A program made the position numbers and the translations under genes. DNA of 25,623 nt from contig CAZNYG010000032.1 of NCBI GenBank assembly GCA_964577205.1, forward strand, positions 1 through 25,623, written 5' to 3'. Positions 14,067 through 21,610 of the stretch are shown here, one piece after another (the stretch's first letter is position 1; each line of letters begins with the position of its first letter). The DNA is from CAZNYG01 sp964577205 (GTDB taxonomy: Bacteria; Elusimicrobiota; Endomicrobiia; Endomicrobiales; CAIRNS01). The notes below the pieces were generated by a model. That model searched no databases and was not told where the DNA came from. It worked only from the letters and a program-made list of their open reading frames with translations.

Positions 14067-14234
14067 ATGGCAGCGAAAGTTGAGAAGGATAAGTGCTCGG
14101 GCTGCGGCAAGTGCGCGGAAATATGTCCGGTACAGGCTATTAAGATCGAAGACGGAAAAGCAATAATAAGCGATGATTGTATCGAATGCGGCGCGTGCTT
14201 GAATGCCTGTTCTATGGATGCCTTATCCATTTAA
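14067..14234 (+). CDS. 2[4Fe-4S] ferredoxin
   Basis: The product has 55 residues with two complete CxxCxxCxxxC motifs: C10, C13, C16, C20 (followed by P) and C38, C41, C44, C48. This is the clostridial-type bacterial ferredoxin, a small low-potential electron carrier. TGGAGGG sits a few bases before ATG 14067. It is the first gene after the second Fur box, and the next gene starts 15 bases later. In this context it probably supplies electrons to the Fe-S and radical SAM enzymes of the operon, which is inference. Confidence 0.95.
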   Translation: MAAKVEKDKCSGCGKCAEICPVQAIKIEDGKAIISDDCIECGACLNACSMDALSI

Positions 14235-14248
14235 TGGAGGTAACATAT

Positions 14249-14446
14249 ATGCCTTATAAAGACGGTAGTTGTTTTGGAAGAGGAAGGGGAGCGGGCAGAG
14301 GGAGAATGGCGGGGAGCAGGGCGGGAGCGGGCCCCGGCGGCTGCTGCGTATGTCCAAACTGCGGCGAAAAAGTTCCGCACCAGGCAGGGACGCCTTGTTC
14401 CGGCGCGAACTGTCCTAAATGCGGCACGCGGATGATTCGAGGATAA
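14249..14446 (+). CDS. Small Gly/Arg-rich zinc-ribbon protein
   Basis: The product has 65 residues. The N-terminal half is rich in Gly, Arg and Ala (GRGRGAGRGRMAGSRAG). The C-terminal half holds a cysteine cluster, CCVCPNCGEKVPHQAGTPC then CPKCGTRM, a zinc-ribbon-like pattern also seen in small proteins next to NifX-type genes in anaerobes. ATGGAGGT is just upstream of ATG 14249. A role in handling metal, or as a scaffold partner of the NifX-like proteins, is plausible but unproven. The low-complexity basic segment could bind nucleic acid. Confidence 0.75.
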   Translation: MPYKDGSCFGRGRGAGRGRMAGSRAGAGPGGCCVCPNCGEKVPHQAGTPCSGANCPKCGTRMIRG

Positions 14447-14460
14447 AAGGGTTCTTGGCA

Positions 14461-15105
14461 ATGAATAGCATCAACGGACCGGAAATACAGGAAAGCTACC
14501 GGAATTATTGCGCCCGTAAAGAGCTTTATAAAAAATACGGGTACGATATGGAAAAGGAGCGGGGTTTTATTGTCGACAAGGCTCAGCCTTTACAGGGTAA
14601 ACTGCTGGAAGTGGGGACAGGCAAAGGACATCTGGCGATAGAGCTTGCCCGGAAAGGATATTATTTCGACAGCGTTGATTCCGATAAAGAAAACCTGCGT
14701 ATCGCTGAACTGAATTTGAAATGCCTTCGTTTTGAAAACTGCGTGAAACTTGCACTGGAGAACGCGGAACATTTGAGTTTTAAAGATACGAGTTTCGACG
14801 CCGCGCTCATGGTCAATGTCCTTCATCATCTGCAAAACCCCTATCAGGTGTTAAGGGAACTTATCAGGGTCGTGTCGTTAAACGGGAAGATCGTTATAAG
14901 CGATTTTACTGAAGAAGGATTTTCGGTTATGGATAAGATCCATGCAAGCGAGGGGACTTGCCACGAAAAGGGGAAAGTAAGCCTGGGAGAAATTGAGAAC
15001 TTCCTGTTAAGCAAGGGTTTCAGGACGGAGAGGTTCACGAGCCGCTTTCAGGAGATCATAGTTATACGTTTTGGCGTTCTCTTTTCTTTTGATCTATTTG
15101 CTTAA
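14461..15105 (+). CDS. Class I SAM-dependent methyltransferase
   Basis: The product has 214 residues. Motif I is LEVGTGKGHLAIELA (residues 49-63); acidic motif II is near VDSDKENLRIAE; the conserved FDAALMVNVLHHLQNP follows at about 120-135, and ISDFTEEGF is motif IV-like. This is a Methyltransf_11/25-type fold; the substrate is unknown. ATG 14461 was taken, with AAAAGGG 9-15 bases upstream. It lies between the zinc-ribbon gene and a radical SAM gene in the iron operon. Methyltransferases are frequent next to Mrp and NifX genes in anaerobes, but their task is not established. Confidence 0.82.
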   Translation: MNSINGPEIQESYRNYCARKELYKKYGYDMEKERGFIVDKAQPLQGKLLEVGTGKGHLAIELARKGYYFDSVDSDKENLRIAELNLKCLRFENCVKLALENAEHLSFKDTSFDAALMVNVLHHLQNPYQVLRELIRVVSLNGKIVISDFTEEGFSVMDKIHASEGTCHEKGKVSLGEIENFLLSKGFRTERFTSRFQEIIVIRFGVLFSFDLFA

Positions 15106-15173
15106 AAGAAAAACCGCGGCGGTGAGAACGGGCAAAGAAGGCTTTTCAGCGGTTATCGGTCAGGGGTAATACA

Positions 15174-15974
15174 ATGGAAAAAAAGAATTATAAATATATT
15201 TACGGCCCCGTAAGTTCCTGGCGGATAGGGGTGTCGCTTGGCATAGATCCGGTCGCGCGCCCGGAAAAGACCTGTTCTTTTGACTGCATTTATTGCCAGA
15301 TCGGCAGGACACAACGGCTCACTCTTTCCCGCGAAGAATTCGTGCCTGTTTCTGCTGTTATGGACGAGATACGCTCTCTGCCTGATATTACCGTCGATTA
15401 TATCACTTTCGCGGGAACCGGTGAACCGACGCTGGCCAAAAATCTCGAGGAAATGATACGGGCGGTCAAAACGGTGAGAACTGAAAAAATCGCGGTCATA
15501 ACTAATTCCTCCACTCTGCGTATCAAGGAAGTCCGGCGCTTGCTCGGCCTTGCCGACCTTGTGGTGGCAAAACTGGATGCCTGCGATGAGAGTTCGTTTA
15601 AAATAATAAGCGGCCCGGCGGAGGGCCTGAAGATCACGGATATCATTGAAGGCCTCATGAAGTTCAGGGAGGAATACGCGGGCAAACTGGCGGTCCAGAT
15701 AATGTTTGTTGACGATAATAAAGGGCTGGCAAAGGAACTGGCGTCTCTGGTAAACGCCGTTAAGCCGGACGAGGTTCAGATAAACACTCCCTTGCGGCCC
15801 TGCGCGGCGGCTCCTCTCTCGAATGATGATATTTTGAAAATAAAGGATGTCTTTGTGAAGGCTTGTGTTCCCAACGGTATCACCGTGAAATCGGTTTATG
15901 ACCCGTTGGTCAAAAAGAAAACGGAGCCGATAAGCTCCGCTGAGACCATAAGAAGAAGAGGGAAGCCGGTATGA
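15174..15974 (+). CDS. Radical SAM protein (COG0731/wybutosine-synthesis-like)
   Basis: The product has 266 residues. The radical SAM motif is TCSFDCIYC, with C34-x3-C38-x2-C41. The preceding YGPVSSWRIGVSLGIDPV and the following DYITFAGTGEPTL, AVITNSS and VVAKLDACDESSF are typical of the COG0731 group related to archaeal Taw1. In bacteria the role of this group is unknown and not tRNA-wybutosine synthesis. AGGGGT precedes ATG 15174. Downstream lie a peroxiredoxin and two NifX-type genes, hinting at work on metal clusters, which is inference. The 68-base gap upstream holds nothing recognisable. Confidence 0.88.
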   Translation: MEKKNYKYIYGPVSSWRIGVSLGIDPVARPEKTCSFDCIYCQIGRTQRLTLSREEFVPVSAVMDEIRSLPDITVDYITFAGTGEPTLAKNLEEMIRAVKTVRTEKIAVITNSSTLRIKEVRRLLGLADLVVAKLDACDESSFKIISGPAEGLKITDIIEGLMKFREEYAGKLAVQIMFVDDNKGLAKELASLVNAVKPDEVQINTPLRPCAAAPLSNDDILKIKDVFVKACVPNGITVKSVYDPLVKKKTEPISSAETIRRRGKPV

Positions 15975-15999
15975 CCGGCATATACACATGGGAGGCCTC

Positions 16000-16716
16000 A
16001 TGGAAGAAAAAAATGAATGTATGACAGTATCGTTGCCGAGGATCGGGGACAAAGCGCCTGCTTTTAAGGCGGTGACAACCCAGGGAGAGATTAATTTCCC
16101 TGAACAGTTTGCCGGCAGCTGGGTTATTTTATTCAGCCATCCCGCTGATTTTACGCCGGTGTGCACGTCCGAGTTTATGACATTCGCGGCAGCGGAAGAA
16201 AAGTTCGCGAAGGCGAACTGCAAGCTCGTGGGGCTTTCCATTGACGGGCTTTACAGCCACATCGCGTGGCTGAGGACCATCAAGGAGAAGATCGAATATA
16301 AGGGGATGAAAAACATCGAAGTGAAATTCCCTCTTATAGAAGATATCACCATGTCAGTGGCAAAGATGTACGGCATGGTACAGCCGGGGGAAAGCGCGAC
16401 GAAAGCGGTAAGAGCCGTCTTCTTTATCGATCCCAAGGGGATCATCAGGGCGATGATCTACTATCCTTTAAGCATAGGCCGTAATTTCGATGAACTTTAC
16501 CGGGTGATAATCGCCCTGCAGACCGCGGACGCTTTTTCTGTCGCGTGCCCCGCGGACTGGCAGCCCGGCGACGATGTGATCGTCCCTACCGCAGGTTCCT
16601 GCGGGGTAGCGAAAGAGCGCATGGAAGAAAAAAAGGATATGAAGTGCCACGACTGGTTTTTCTGCACAAAAAAACTGAGCAAAGAAGATGTCATGCAGAA
16701 GATCATAAAAAAATAA
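16000..16716 (+). CDS. Peroxiredoxin (AhpC/TSA, Prx6-type)
   Basis: The product has 238 residues. The active-site segment SHPADFTPVCTSEF carries the peroxidatic cysteine C55, and the length, the conserved R in KAVRAVFFIDPKG and the C-terminal PADWQPGDDVIVP stretch fit the archaeal/Prx6 type. Extra cysteines lie in the tail (GSCG, KCHDWFFCTKK). The enzyme reduces peroxides through the cysteine thiol. GGGAGG at 15990-15995 selects ATG 16000 over an in-frame ATG at 15988, which overlaps the Shine-Dalgarno. Placing it in an iron operon fits protection of iron and Fe-S centres from Fenton chemistry. Confidence 0.93.
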   Translation: MEEKNECMTVSLPRIGDKAPAFKAVTTQGEINFPEQFAGSWVILFSHPADFTPVCTSEFMTFAAAEEKFAKANCKLVGLSIDGLYSHIAWLRTIKEKIEYKGMKNIEVKFPLIEDITMSVAKMYGMVQPGESATKAVRAVFFIDPKGIIRAMIYYPLSIGRNFDELYRVIIALQTADAFSVACPADWQPGDDVIVPTAGSCGVAKERMEEKKDMKCHDWFFCTKKLSKEDVMQKIIKK

Positions 16717-16728
16717 CAGCGGAGGCAC

Positions 16729-16762
16729 GGCTGGCGCGGCCCCCCAATGGGGACGGCCAGCC
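16729..16762 (+). repeat. Intercistronic stem-loop before the NifX genes
   Basis: GGCTGGC (16729-16735) pairs with GCCAGCC (16756-16762), and an inner CCCC can pair with GGGG. No T tract follows, so this is an mRNA stem rather than a terminator, perhaps a processing or stability element in an 81-base gap. Confidence 0.5.
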
Positions 16763-16797
16763 ATGTCACCCGGTTGGAATCAAGGAGGCATCACAGT

Positions 16798-17160
16798 ATG
16801 CGGATAGGAATACCGATGGAAGGCACCACAGGGCTTGAAGGGAACGTATGCATGCATTTCGGCCAGTGCACCCACTTTCTTATAGTGGATGTGGAAAACG
16901 GCAAGGTCGCCGGGTCAAAAGTAGTGCCGAACGAAGCTCAGCACGGCGGAGGGGGATGCGTGGCAGTCAATGAAATACTGAAAAACGATATCACACATGT
17001 CATAGCCGGCGGTATGGGTATGGGAGCTCAGCAGAAATTCGGCGCGGCGGGTGTAAAAATATTCGGGTTCACGGGAAAAGTGAAAGACGGGATAGACCTG
17101 CTTCTCGGAGACAAGCTCAACGGCATTGAAGCCTGCGCGGAGCATGGCGAATGCCACTGA
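16798..17160 (+). CDS. NifX/NifB-type dinitrogenase Fe-Mo cofactor-binding domain protein, first copy
   Basis: The product has 120 residues, the single NifX/MTH1175-type domain (MRIGIPMEG, VCMHFGQCTHFLIVDVENGKV, AQHGGGGCVAVNEIL, HVIAGGMGMGAQQKF, GIDLLLGDKLNGIEAC). It contains C18, C24 and a His-rich C-terminus. Relatives bind iron, iron-molybdenum precursors or, in ORP and IssA-like proteins, metal-sulfur clusters. CAAGGAGG before ATG 16798 is a strong ribosome-binding site and fixes the start. No nitrogenase genes are in the window, so the domain is likely used for another metal-sulfur task. Confidence 0.9.
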   Translation: MRIGIPMEGTTGLEGNVCMHFGQCTHFLIVDVENGKVAGSKVVPNEAQHGGGGCVAVNEILKNDITHVIAGGMGMGAQQKFGAAGVKIFGFTGKVKDGIDLLLGDKLNGIEACAEHGECH

Positions 17161-17185
17161 TGTGTAATAAAAGGACGGTACATAT

Positions 17186-17551
17186 ATGAAAATTTGCATT
17201 ACTTCGGAAGGCAGAACGCTCGATTCTCCCGTCGACCTCCGGTTTGGCAGGAGCCGGTATTTCATTGTGATGGATACCGACACCATGGCATTTGAGGTCA
17301 TAGACAACCAGAACGCGAACGCGCCGGGCGGCGCGGGCATACAGGCGGGCCAGCTCATGGCTTCGAACGGGGTCCGTTCAGTTCTCACGGGCAATGTCGG
17401 CCCGAACGCGTTCCAGACGTTAAAGGCGGCGGGAATAGAAGTGTTTACCGGTATAAAGGGCACGGTCAAAGACGCGGTTGAGGGATTTAAAAAGGGAAGC
17501 CTCAAAGCCGAACAAAATGCCACGGTAAATTCACATAATGGAATGAAATAA
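17186..17551 (+). CDS. NifX/NifB-type dinitrogenase Fe-Mo cofactor-binding domain protein, second copy
   Basis: The product has 121 residues and is clearly the same domain as the previous gene (DLRFGRSRYFIVMDTDT, GGAGIQAGQLMASNGVRSVLTGNVGPNAFQTLKAAGIEVF), but the cysteines of the first copy are missing; only C4 remains. Paired NifX-type genes with one Cys-rich and one Cys-poor member suggest distinct roles, for example one loading and one holding a cluster (inference). It starts 25 bases after the first copy's stop. Confidence 0.88.
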   Translation: MKICITSEGRTLDSPVDLRFGRSRYFIVMDTDTMAFEVIDNQNANAPGGAGIQAGQLMASNGVRSVLTGNVGPNAFQTLKAAGIEVFTGIKGTVKDAVEGFKKGSLKAEQNATVNSHNGMK

Positions 17552-17559
17552 CCTGAGGA

Positions 17560-17952
17560 ATGAAGACAGGCGGAACAGTGAACGATCTTAAGCAAAAGGA
17601 CATAGCAGTCGTCGGTGTTTCGCACCGGCCGGAGAAATACGGCCATAAGATCTTTCGCGATATGCTGAGTGCCGGGTACAACGTTAAAGGCGTCAGCGTG
17701 CGCGGCGGTGAAGTGCTCGGTCAGAAGATTTACAAGCATATTAAGGAAATTGAAAGCGTTCCCGACATGGTCATTACTGTCGTGCCTGCTCAGATCACCG
17801 AGCAGGTTGTGGAGGAATGCAGGGAGCTCGGCATTAAAGAGATCTGGATGCAGCCGGGGTCGGAATCCGCCGCGGCCATGGAAAAGGCGCGGGAATACGG
17901 CATAAGCGTAACGGCGAACGCCTGCATAATGATAGAAAAAAGGATATGGTAG
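17560..17952 (+). CDS. CoA-binding Rossmann-fold protein (YccU-like)
   Basis: The product has 130 residues. The CoA_binding_2 fold is visible in IAVVGVSHRPEKYGHKIF, GYNVKGVSVRG, DMVITVVPAQITEQVVEEC, KEIWMQPGSES and GISVTANACIMIEKR. These domains bind CoA or a similar nucleotide; no activity is assigned. ATG 17560 has CCTGAGGA directly before it (tight spacing); GTG 17578 with AGGCGG upstream is an alternative start. Co-transcription is suggested by gaps of 8 and 47 bases. Confidence 0.85.
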   Translation: MKTGGTVNDLKQKDIAVVGVSHRPEKYGHKIFRDMLSAGYNVKGVSVRGGEVLGQKIYKHIKEIESVPDMVITVVPAQITEQVVEECRELGIKEIWMQPGSESAAAMEKAREYGISVTANACIMIEKRIW

Positions 17953-17999
17953 AACATGCGCGCTGAAAGAAGCAGGGAGTTTTCCCGGAGGGCCGGTTT

Positions 18000-18866
18000 A
18001 TGATCATAGCGGTCGCGAGCGGTAAAGGGGGGACGGGGAAAACGACGGTCGCGGTCAATCTCGCGTTATCGCTGGGGGACGCCCAGCTTCTTGACTGCGA
18101 TGTGGAAGAACCGAACGCCCATCTTTTTTTAAAGCCCGTTTTCCATGAGAAGATATCCGCGTATACGCCGGTACCCGCGATAGATGAAACAAAATGCAAT
18201 TATTGCGGTATATGCCGGGAGGCGTGCGCGTATCATGCCCTTGCAGTTATTCCGCCATCGGATCCCTCAAAAAAAGGAACAGTGCTGGTATTTCCGCATC
18301 TCTGTCACGGATGCGGCGCGTGCAGCCTTTTGTGCCCCCAAAATGCTATCGAAGAAACAAAGAAAGAGATAGGCGTGGTCGAGATTGGCGAGGCAGGGCC
18401 GGTAAAATTCGCTCATGGCAGGCTCAATATAGGCGAAGTGATGTCGCCGCCTCTCATAAGACAGGTGAAAAAGTATGTCGAAAAAGCCGGGACGGTTATC
18501 ATTGACGCCCCTCCGGGCACATCCTGCCCGGTGATAGCCGCGGTCAAAGGCAGTGATTTCTGCGTTCTTGTCGCCGAGCCGACGCCTTTCGGCCTGAACG
18601 ATCTCGTGCTTGCGGCCGACGTGCTCAAAAAACTGGACATTCCCTTCGGCGTGGTCATTAACCGTGCGGACATCGGGGACGATAAGACCGAAGCTTATTG
18701 CCGGGACAACAAAATACCTTTACTCTTAAAAATACCGTTTGACAGAGAGATCGCCGTTTTGTATTCAGCAGGGATCCCCATGACGCAAGAAAAGCCGGAA
18801 TATAAAGAAATGTTCTTGAAAATGTTCGGAGAGATAAAAACCATTCTGGCGGGGAGGCGTGCATGA
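18000..18866 (+). CDS. Mrp/MinD-type P-loop ATPase with inserted 2[4Fe-4S] ferredoxin domain, first copy
   Basis: The product has 288 residues. The deviant Walker A KGGTGKT is at residues 9-15, with the switch region LLDCDVEEPNAHL at 30-42. Two ferredoxin clusters follow: C66, C69, C72, C76 and C102, C105, C108, C112. Then IIDAPPGTSCPVIAAV and NRADI complete the ATPase. Proteins of this exact design occur in ORP-type operons and near NifX genes in anaerobes; they may load or transfer Fe-S clusters using ATP. CGGAGGG (17986-17992) precedes the ATG. The stop overlaps the next start (ATGA), so translation is coupled. Confidence 0.92.
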   Translation: MIIAVASGKGGTGKTTVAVNLALSLGDAQLLDCDVEEPNAHLFLKPVFHEKISAYTPVPAIDETKCNYCGICREACAYHALAVIPPSDPSKKGTVLVFPHLCHGCGACSLLCPQNAIEETKKEIGVVEIGEAGPVKFAHGRLNIGEVMSPPLIRQVKKYVEKAGTVIIDAPPGTSCPVIAAVKGSDFCVLVAEPTPFGLNDLVLAADVLKKLDIPFGVVINRADIGDDKTEAYCRDNKIPLLLKIPFDREIAVLYSAGIPMTQEKPEYKEMFLKMFGEIKTILAGRRA

Positions 18867-19183
18867 AGCTTGGGATTGTCATCCATTCAAATGACCCGGA
18901 AACAGTCTGGAACGCTTTCAGGTTAGGCAATTACGCTTTAAAAGAAGGCGACGCGGTGAGCGTCTTCCTCATGGCAAAAGGAGTGGAATGCGAATCCCTT
19001 GACACCGGGCAATTCAAGGTCACGGAACAGATCAATTCGCTGGCCGGCGGCGGCGGAAAAATATACGCGTGCGGCACATGCCTCAAAATACGCAATTCTC
19101 AAGGCTCTGATACCTGCCCCTTGTCGACAATGAAAGATCTGTATGACTTAATAAGAACAAGCGATAAAATAGTAACATTCTAG
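18863..19183 (+). CDS. DsrE/DsrF-like (TusD-type) sulfur-handling protein
   Basis: The product has 106 residues. The small Rossmann-like DsrE fold is seen in MKLGIVIHSNDPETVWNAFRLGNYALKEG, VSVFLMAKGVECESLD, and KIYACGTCLKIR with C70-x2-C73, plus C85. DsrE-type proteins carry sulfane sulfur on cysteines. ATGA overlap with the preceding ATPase gene and a 14-base gap to the next one place it firmly in the operon, between two ferredoxin-fused ATPases. A sulfur donor role in cluster assembly fits but is inference. Confidence 0.88.
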   Translation: MKLGIVIHSNDPETVWNAFRLGNYALKEGDAVSVFLMAKGVECESLDTGQFKVTEQINSLAGGGGKIYACGTCLKIRNSQGSDTCPLSTMKDLYDLIRTSDKIVTF

Positions 19184-19197
19184 AGGCACGGTGCATA

Positions 19198-20046
19198 ATG
19201 AAACAAATACTGGTCATCAGCGGAAAGGGCGGGACGGGAAAAACGATATTGACCGCGTCCTTTGCCGCCCTCGCGGATAACAAGGTCATGGTTGACTGCG
19301 ATGTGGATGCCGCGGACCTGCATCTTATTCTGCATCCGGTAACGAGGCAGAGGCATGAGTTCAGGAGCGGCATGACGGCGCGCACAGATCTTCAGCTGTG
19401 CTCTGCCTGCGGACAATGCAGAACGGTATGCCGGTTTGACGCGGTACGGGAGGATTTCAGCATCGATCCCGTTTCCTGCGAGGGATGCGGCCTGTGCGCG
19501 CGCGTATGCCCTCAGAATGCCATACGCATGGAAGAAAATCTTTCGGGGCAATGGTTTATCTCGGACACGGAATACGGCCCTCTGGTACACGCGAAGCTCG
19601 GCATTGCCGAAGAAAATTCCGGGAAACTGGTGGCCAGGATACGGCAGGCGGCAAAGGAGCTTGCTGAAGAAAAAGTGTGCGATTACGTTATCATCGACGG
19701 CCCTCCGGGTATCGGCTGCCCGGTCATCGCTTCGCTGTCGGGCGTTGGCCTCGCGGTCATCGTGACGGAGCCGACGGTGTCGGGACTGCACGATCTGAAA
19801 AGAGTCCTTGAAGTCGCGGAACATTTTAAGGTGCCCTGCGGCGTGGTGATCAATAAATATGACCTGAATACCGCCTACGCCGCTGTTATTGAAGAGTTTT
19901 GCGGGGGCAAACACATTAACGTTATCGGAAAAATACCGTTTTCTAAAGAAGTAAGCATGTCGATAGTCCGGGGTCTGCCCGCCGTAAAGTTCTGCAGTGA
20001 CGGTACCGCTGAAAAGATTGCCGCTGTCTGGAAACAGATCAAATAA
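19198..20046 (+). CDS. Mrp/MinD-type P-loop ATPase with inserted 2[4Fe-4S] ferredoxin domain, second copy
   Basis: The product has 282 residues and is a divergent paralogue of the ATPase at 18000. The Walker A KGGTGKT is at 10-16, the switch region MVDCDVDAADLHL at 31-43, and the two clusters are C68, C71, C74, C78 and C94, C97, C100, C104, then IIDGPPGIGCPVIAS. The linker before the clusters is shorter in basic residues and the Cys spacing differs from the first copy, so the pair may form a heterodimer, as MinD-type ATPases dimerise (inference). GAGGC is the putative ribosome-binding site. Confidence 0.92.
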   Translation: MKQILVISGKGGTGKTILTASFAALADNKVMVDCDVDAADLHLILHPVTRQRHEFRSGMTARTDLQLCSACGQCRTVCRFDAVREDFSIDPVSCEGCGLCARVCPQNAIRMEENLSGQWFISDTEYGPLVHAKLGIAEENSGKLVARIRQAAKELAEEKVCDYVIIDGPPGIGCPVIASLSGVGLAVIVTEPTVSGLHDLKRVLEVAEHFKVPCGVVINKYDLNTAYAAVIEEFCGGKHINVIGKIPFSKEVSMSIVRGLPAVKFCSDGTAEKIAAVWKQIK

Positions 20047-20143
20047 CAAATAGAAACAGGGTGAAACTGAAAAACAAATCCGGGGAATATGTACTTTTAT
20101 AGGCCTGCGCGGCAGCGGTAAGAAAAATGCCTTATGGAGGCGT

Positions 20144-20500
20144 GTGGAACGCAGCGAAAAAAGAGACCTTATCAGCGACTATTTCGGAAGGATGAACGAT
20201 CCGGTCGTTTCCGCGTTCTTAAAAGGCCCCTGCGGCGACGAGATGGAGTTTTATCTCGTTATTGAAAATGACGTGATCACTGACATACGTTTTTACACGG
20301 AAGGATGCGAAGCGACAAAGTCATGCGGCGCCATGACATCTCTTCTCGCCAAAGGGAAGACCGTTGAAAAGGCATTGTGCGTATCTCCCGGCGAGGTTCT
20401 CGGGAATCTGGAAAGCCTTCCCGCCGGCCATCGCCATTGCTCAATACTCGCGGTAAGCACGCTGTATAGAGCGCTGGCGGAATATTTATTGAAGAATTAA
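20144..20500 (+). CDS. IscU/NifU-like Fe-S cluster scaffold protein
   Basis: The product has 118 residues. The IscU/NifU-N fold is visible: GPCGDEMEFYLVIEND, DIRFYTEGCEATKSCGAM, LLAKGKTVEKAL, HRHCSILAVSTLYRALAEY. C30, C55 or C61, and C99 correspond to the three cluster ligands, with extra cysteines C61 and C79. Such scaffolds build [2Fe-2S] or [4Fe-4S] clusters before transfer. The start is GTG at 20144, with GAGG only three bases upstream, an unusual spacing; the next in-frame ATG (residue 17) would cut the N-terminal helix. The 97-base gap upstream has no feature I recognise. Confidence 0.85.
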   Translation: MERSEKRDLISDYFGRMNDPVVSAFLKGPCGDEMEFYLVIENDVITDIRFYTEGCEATKSCGAMTSLLAKGKTVEKALCVSPGEVLGNLESLPAGHRHCSILAVSTLYRALAEYLLKN

Positions 20501-20521
20501 TCGTAATAAGGAGAACATTGT

Positions 20522-21349
20522 ATGGATTGTTCCACGCGGAAGCAGGAGATGGATGAGCAGGACCGGCGCATCACGGAAAACACGGCGAAGATCAAACATC
20601 CGGTCATTGTGATGAGCGGTAAGGGCGGAGTCGGCAAAAGCTCGGTGGCGGTGAACCTTGCTTATGCCCTGTCACTCAAGGAAAAGAATGTTGGTATAAT
20701 GGATATCGACCTCCACGGCCCGAACATCGCCAAGATGCTCGGCATAGAGAAACAGGAGATCATCAATTCCGGGTCCAGTATACAGCCCGTTGACATAAGC
20801 CCCCGTTTAAAAGCGGTGAGCCTGGCGCTCACGGGATACGCTCCTGATCAGCCTATCATATGGCGCGGCCCCATGAAGGCTGGAGTCATCCGGCAGTTCC
20901 TGAGCGATGTGAACTGGGGAGACCTTGACTATCTGGTTATGGACGCTCCTCCCGGGACGGGCGATGAACCTTTGACCGCTATTCAGAATATTCCGAACAT
21001 AAGCGGAGCGGTTATCGTTACCACGCCGCAGGATGTGGCTATCCTTGATTCCCGCAAAAGCGTTATCTTTGCCCGCGAATTGAAGATCCCTGTTATCGGT
21101 ATTATTGAGAACATGAGCGGCCTGGTCTGCCCTCATTGCCAGGGTGAGGTGAACATATTCAAGAAGGGCGGCGGTGAAAAAGCCGCGAAAGACCTTGGCG
21201 TGCCTTTTCTCGGACGGATCCCGTTCGAGCCGAAACTCGTGGAATACGGCGACAGCGGCACCCCTTTCGTTTCGTTTGACGATGTTTCCCCTTCCGCCCG
21301 GGCTTTTATGGAGATAGTAGAAAAGATACAGGCATACGTTGAGGTCTGA
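20522..21349 (+). CDS. mrp: Mrp/ApbC-family Fe-S cluster carrier ATPase
   Basis: The product has 275 residues. Walker A KGGVGKSS is at about 34-41, followed by MDIDLHGPNIAKMLG, IIWRGPMKAGVIRQFLSDVNWGDLDYLVMDAPPGTGDE, and ENMSGLVCPHC with C203-x2-C206, the dimer-bridging cluster site of ApbC/Nbp35. This is the classical carrier that passes [4Fe-4S] clusters to target proteins. AAGGAG (20508-20513) precedes the ATG. It directly follows the IscU-like scaffold, a logical order of assembly then transfer, and precedes feoA. Confidence 0.95.
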   Translation: MDCSTRKQEMDEQDRRITENTAKIKHPVIVMSGKGGVGKSSVAVNLAYALSLKEKNVGIMDIDLHGPNIAKMLGIEKQEIINSGSSIQPVDISPRLKAVSLALTGYAPDQPIIWRGPMKAGVIRQFLSDVNWGDLDYLVMDAPPGTGDEPLTAIQNIPNISGAVIVTTPQDVAILDSRKSVIFARELKIPVIGIIENMSGLVCPHCQGEVNIFKKGGGEKAAKDLGVPFLGRIPFEPKLVEYGDSGTPFVSFDDVSPSARAFMEIVEKIQAYVEV

Positions 21350-21376
21350 AACAGCCAAAGAAAGGCACCGTCTCAA

Positions 21377-21610
21377 ATGATAATAAAGCTGACAGAGATG
21401 CAGGCCGGGGAAAAGGGTATTATAAGCGAGATCCGCGGAGGAAGATGTTTTTCCGCGAAGCTTGAGAACATGGGGCTTCGTAAACACAAGAAGATCAGAA
21501 AAATATGCTCCATTCTATTATCCGGGCCCCAGCTGGTGCAGATAGATGACATGAAGATCGCCGTCGGCCATGGAATGGCTGAGCGGATATACGTTGAGGT
21601 CCCGGGGTAA
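21377..21610 (+). CDS. feoA: FeoA ferrous-iron transport accessory protein
   Basis: The product has 77 residues, an SH3-like FeoA domain: IIKLTEMQAGEKGIISEI, CFSAKLENMGLRKHKKI, LVQIDDMKIAVGHGMAERIYV. FeoA helps FeoB-mediated Fe(II) uptake. The stop TAA overlaps the start ATG of feoB (TAATG), so the two are coupled. No separate Fur box is seen in the 27-base gap before feoA, so iron control probably comes from the box at 13935. Confidence 0.95.
   Translation: MIIKLTEMQAGEKGIISEIRGGRCFSAKLENMGLRKHKKIRKICSILLSGPQLVQIDDMKIAVGHGMAERIYVEVPG

Noticed and set aside
15153..16241. Minus-strand ORF of 362 codons
   Set aside because: Spans the antisense of the radical SAM and peroxiredoxin genes, both firmly identified in the sense direction.
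16798..17551. Possible nitrogenase cofactor locus (NifX)
   Set aside because: No nifH, D, K, E, N or true NifB is present; the single-domain NifX/MTH1175-type proteins are common in non-fixing anaerobes.
19180..20049. Minus-strand ORF of 289 codons
   Set aside because: An exact mirror of the second ferredoxin-fused ATPase gene; the sense strand has Walker A and eight cluster cysteines.
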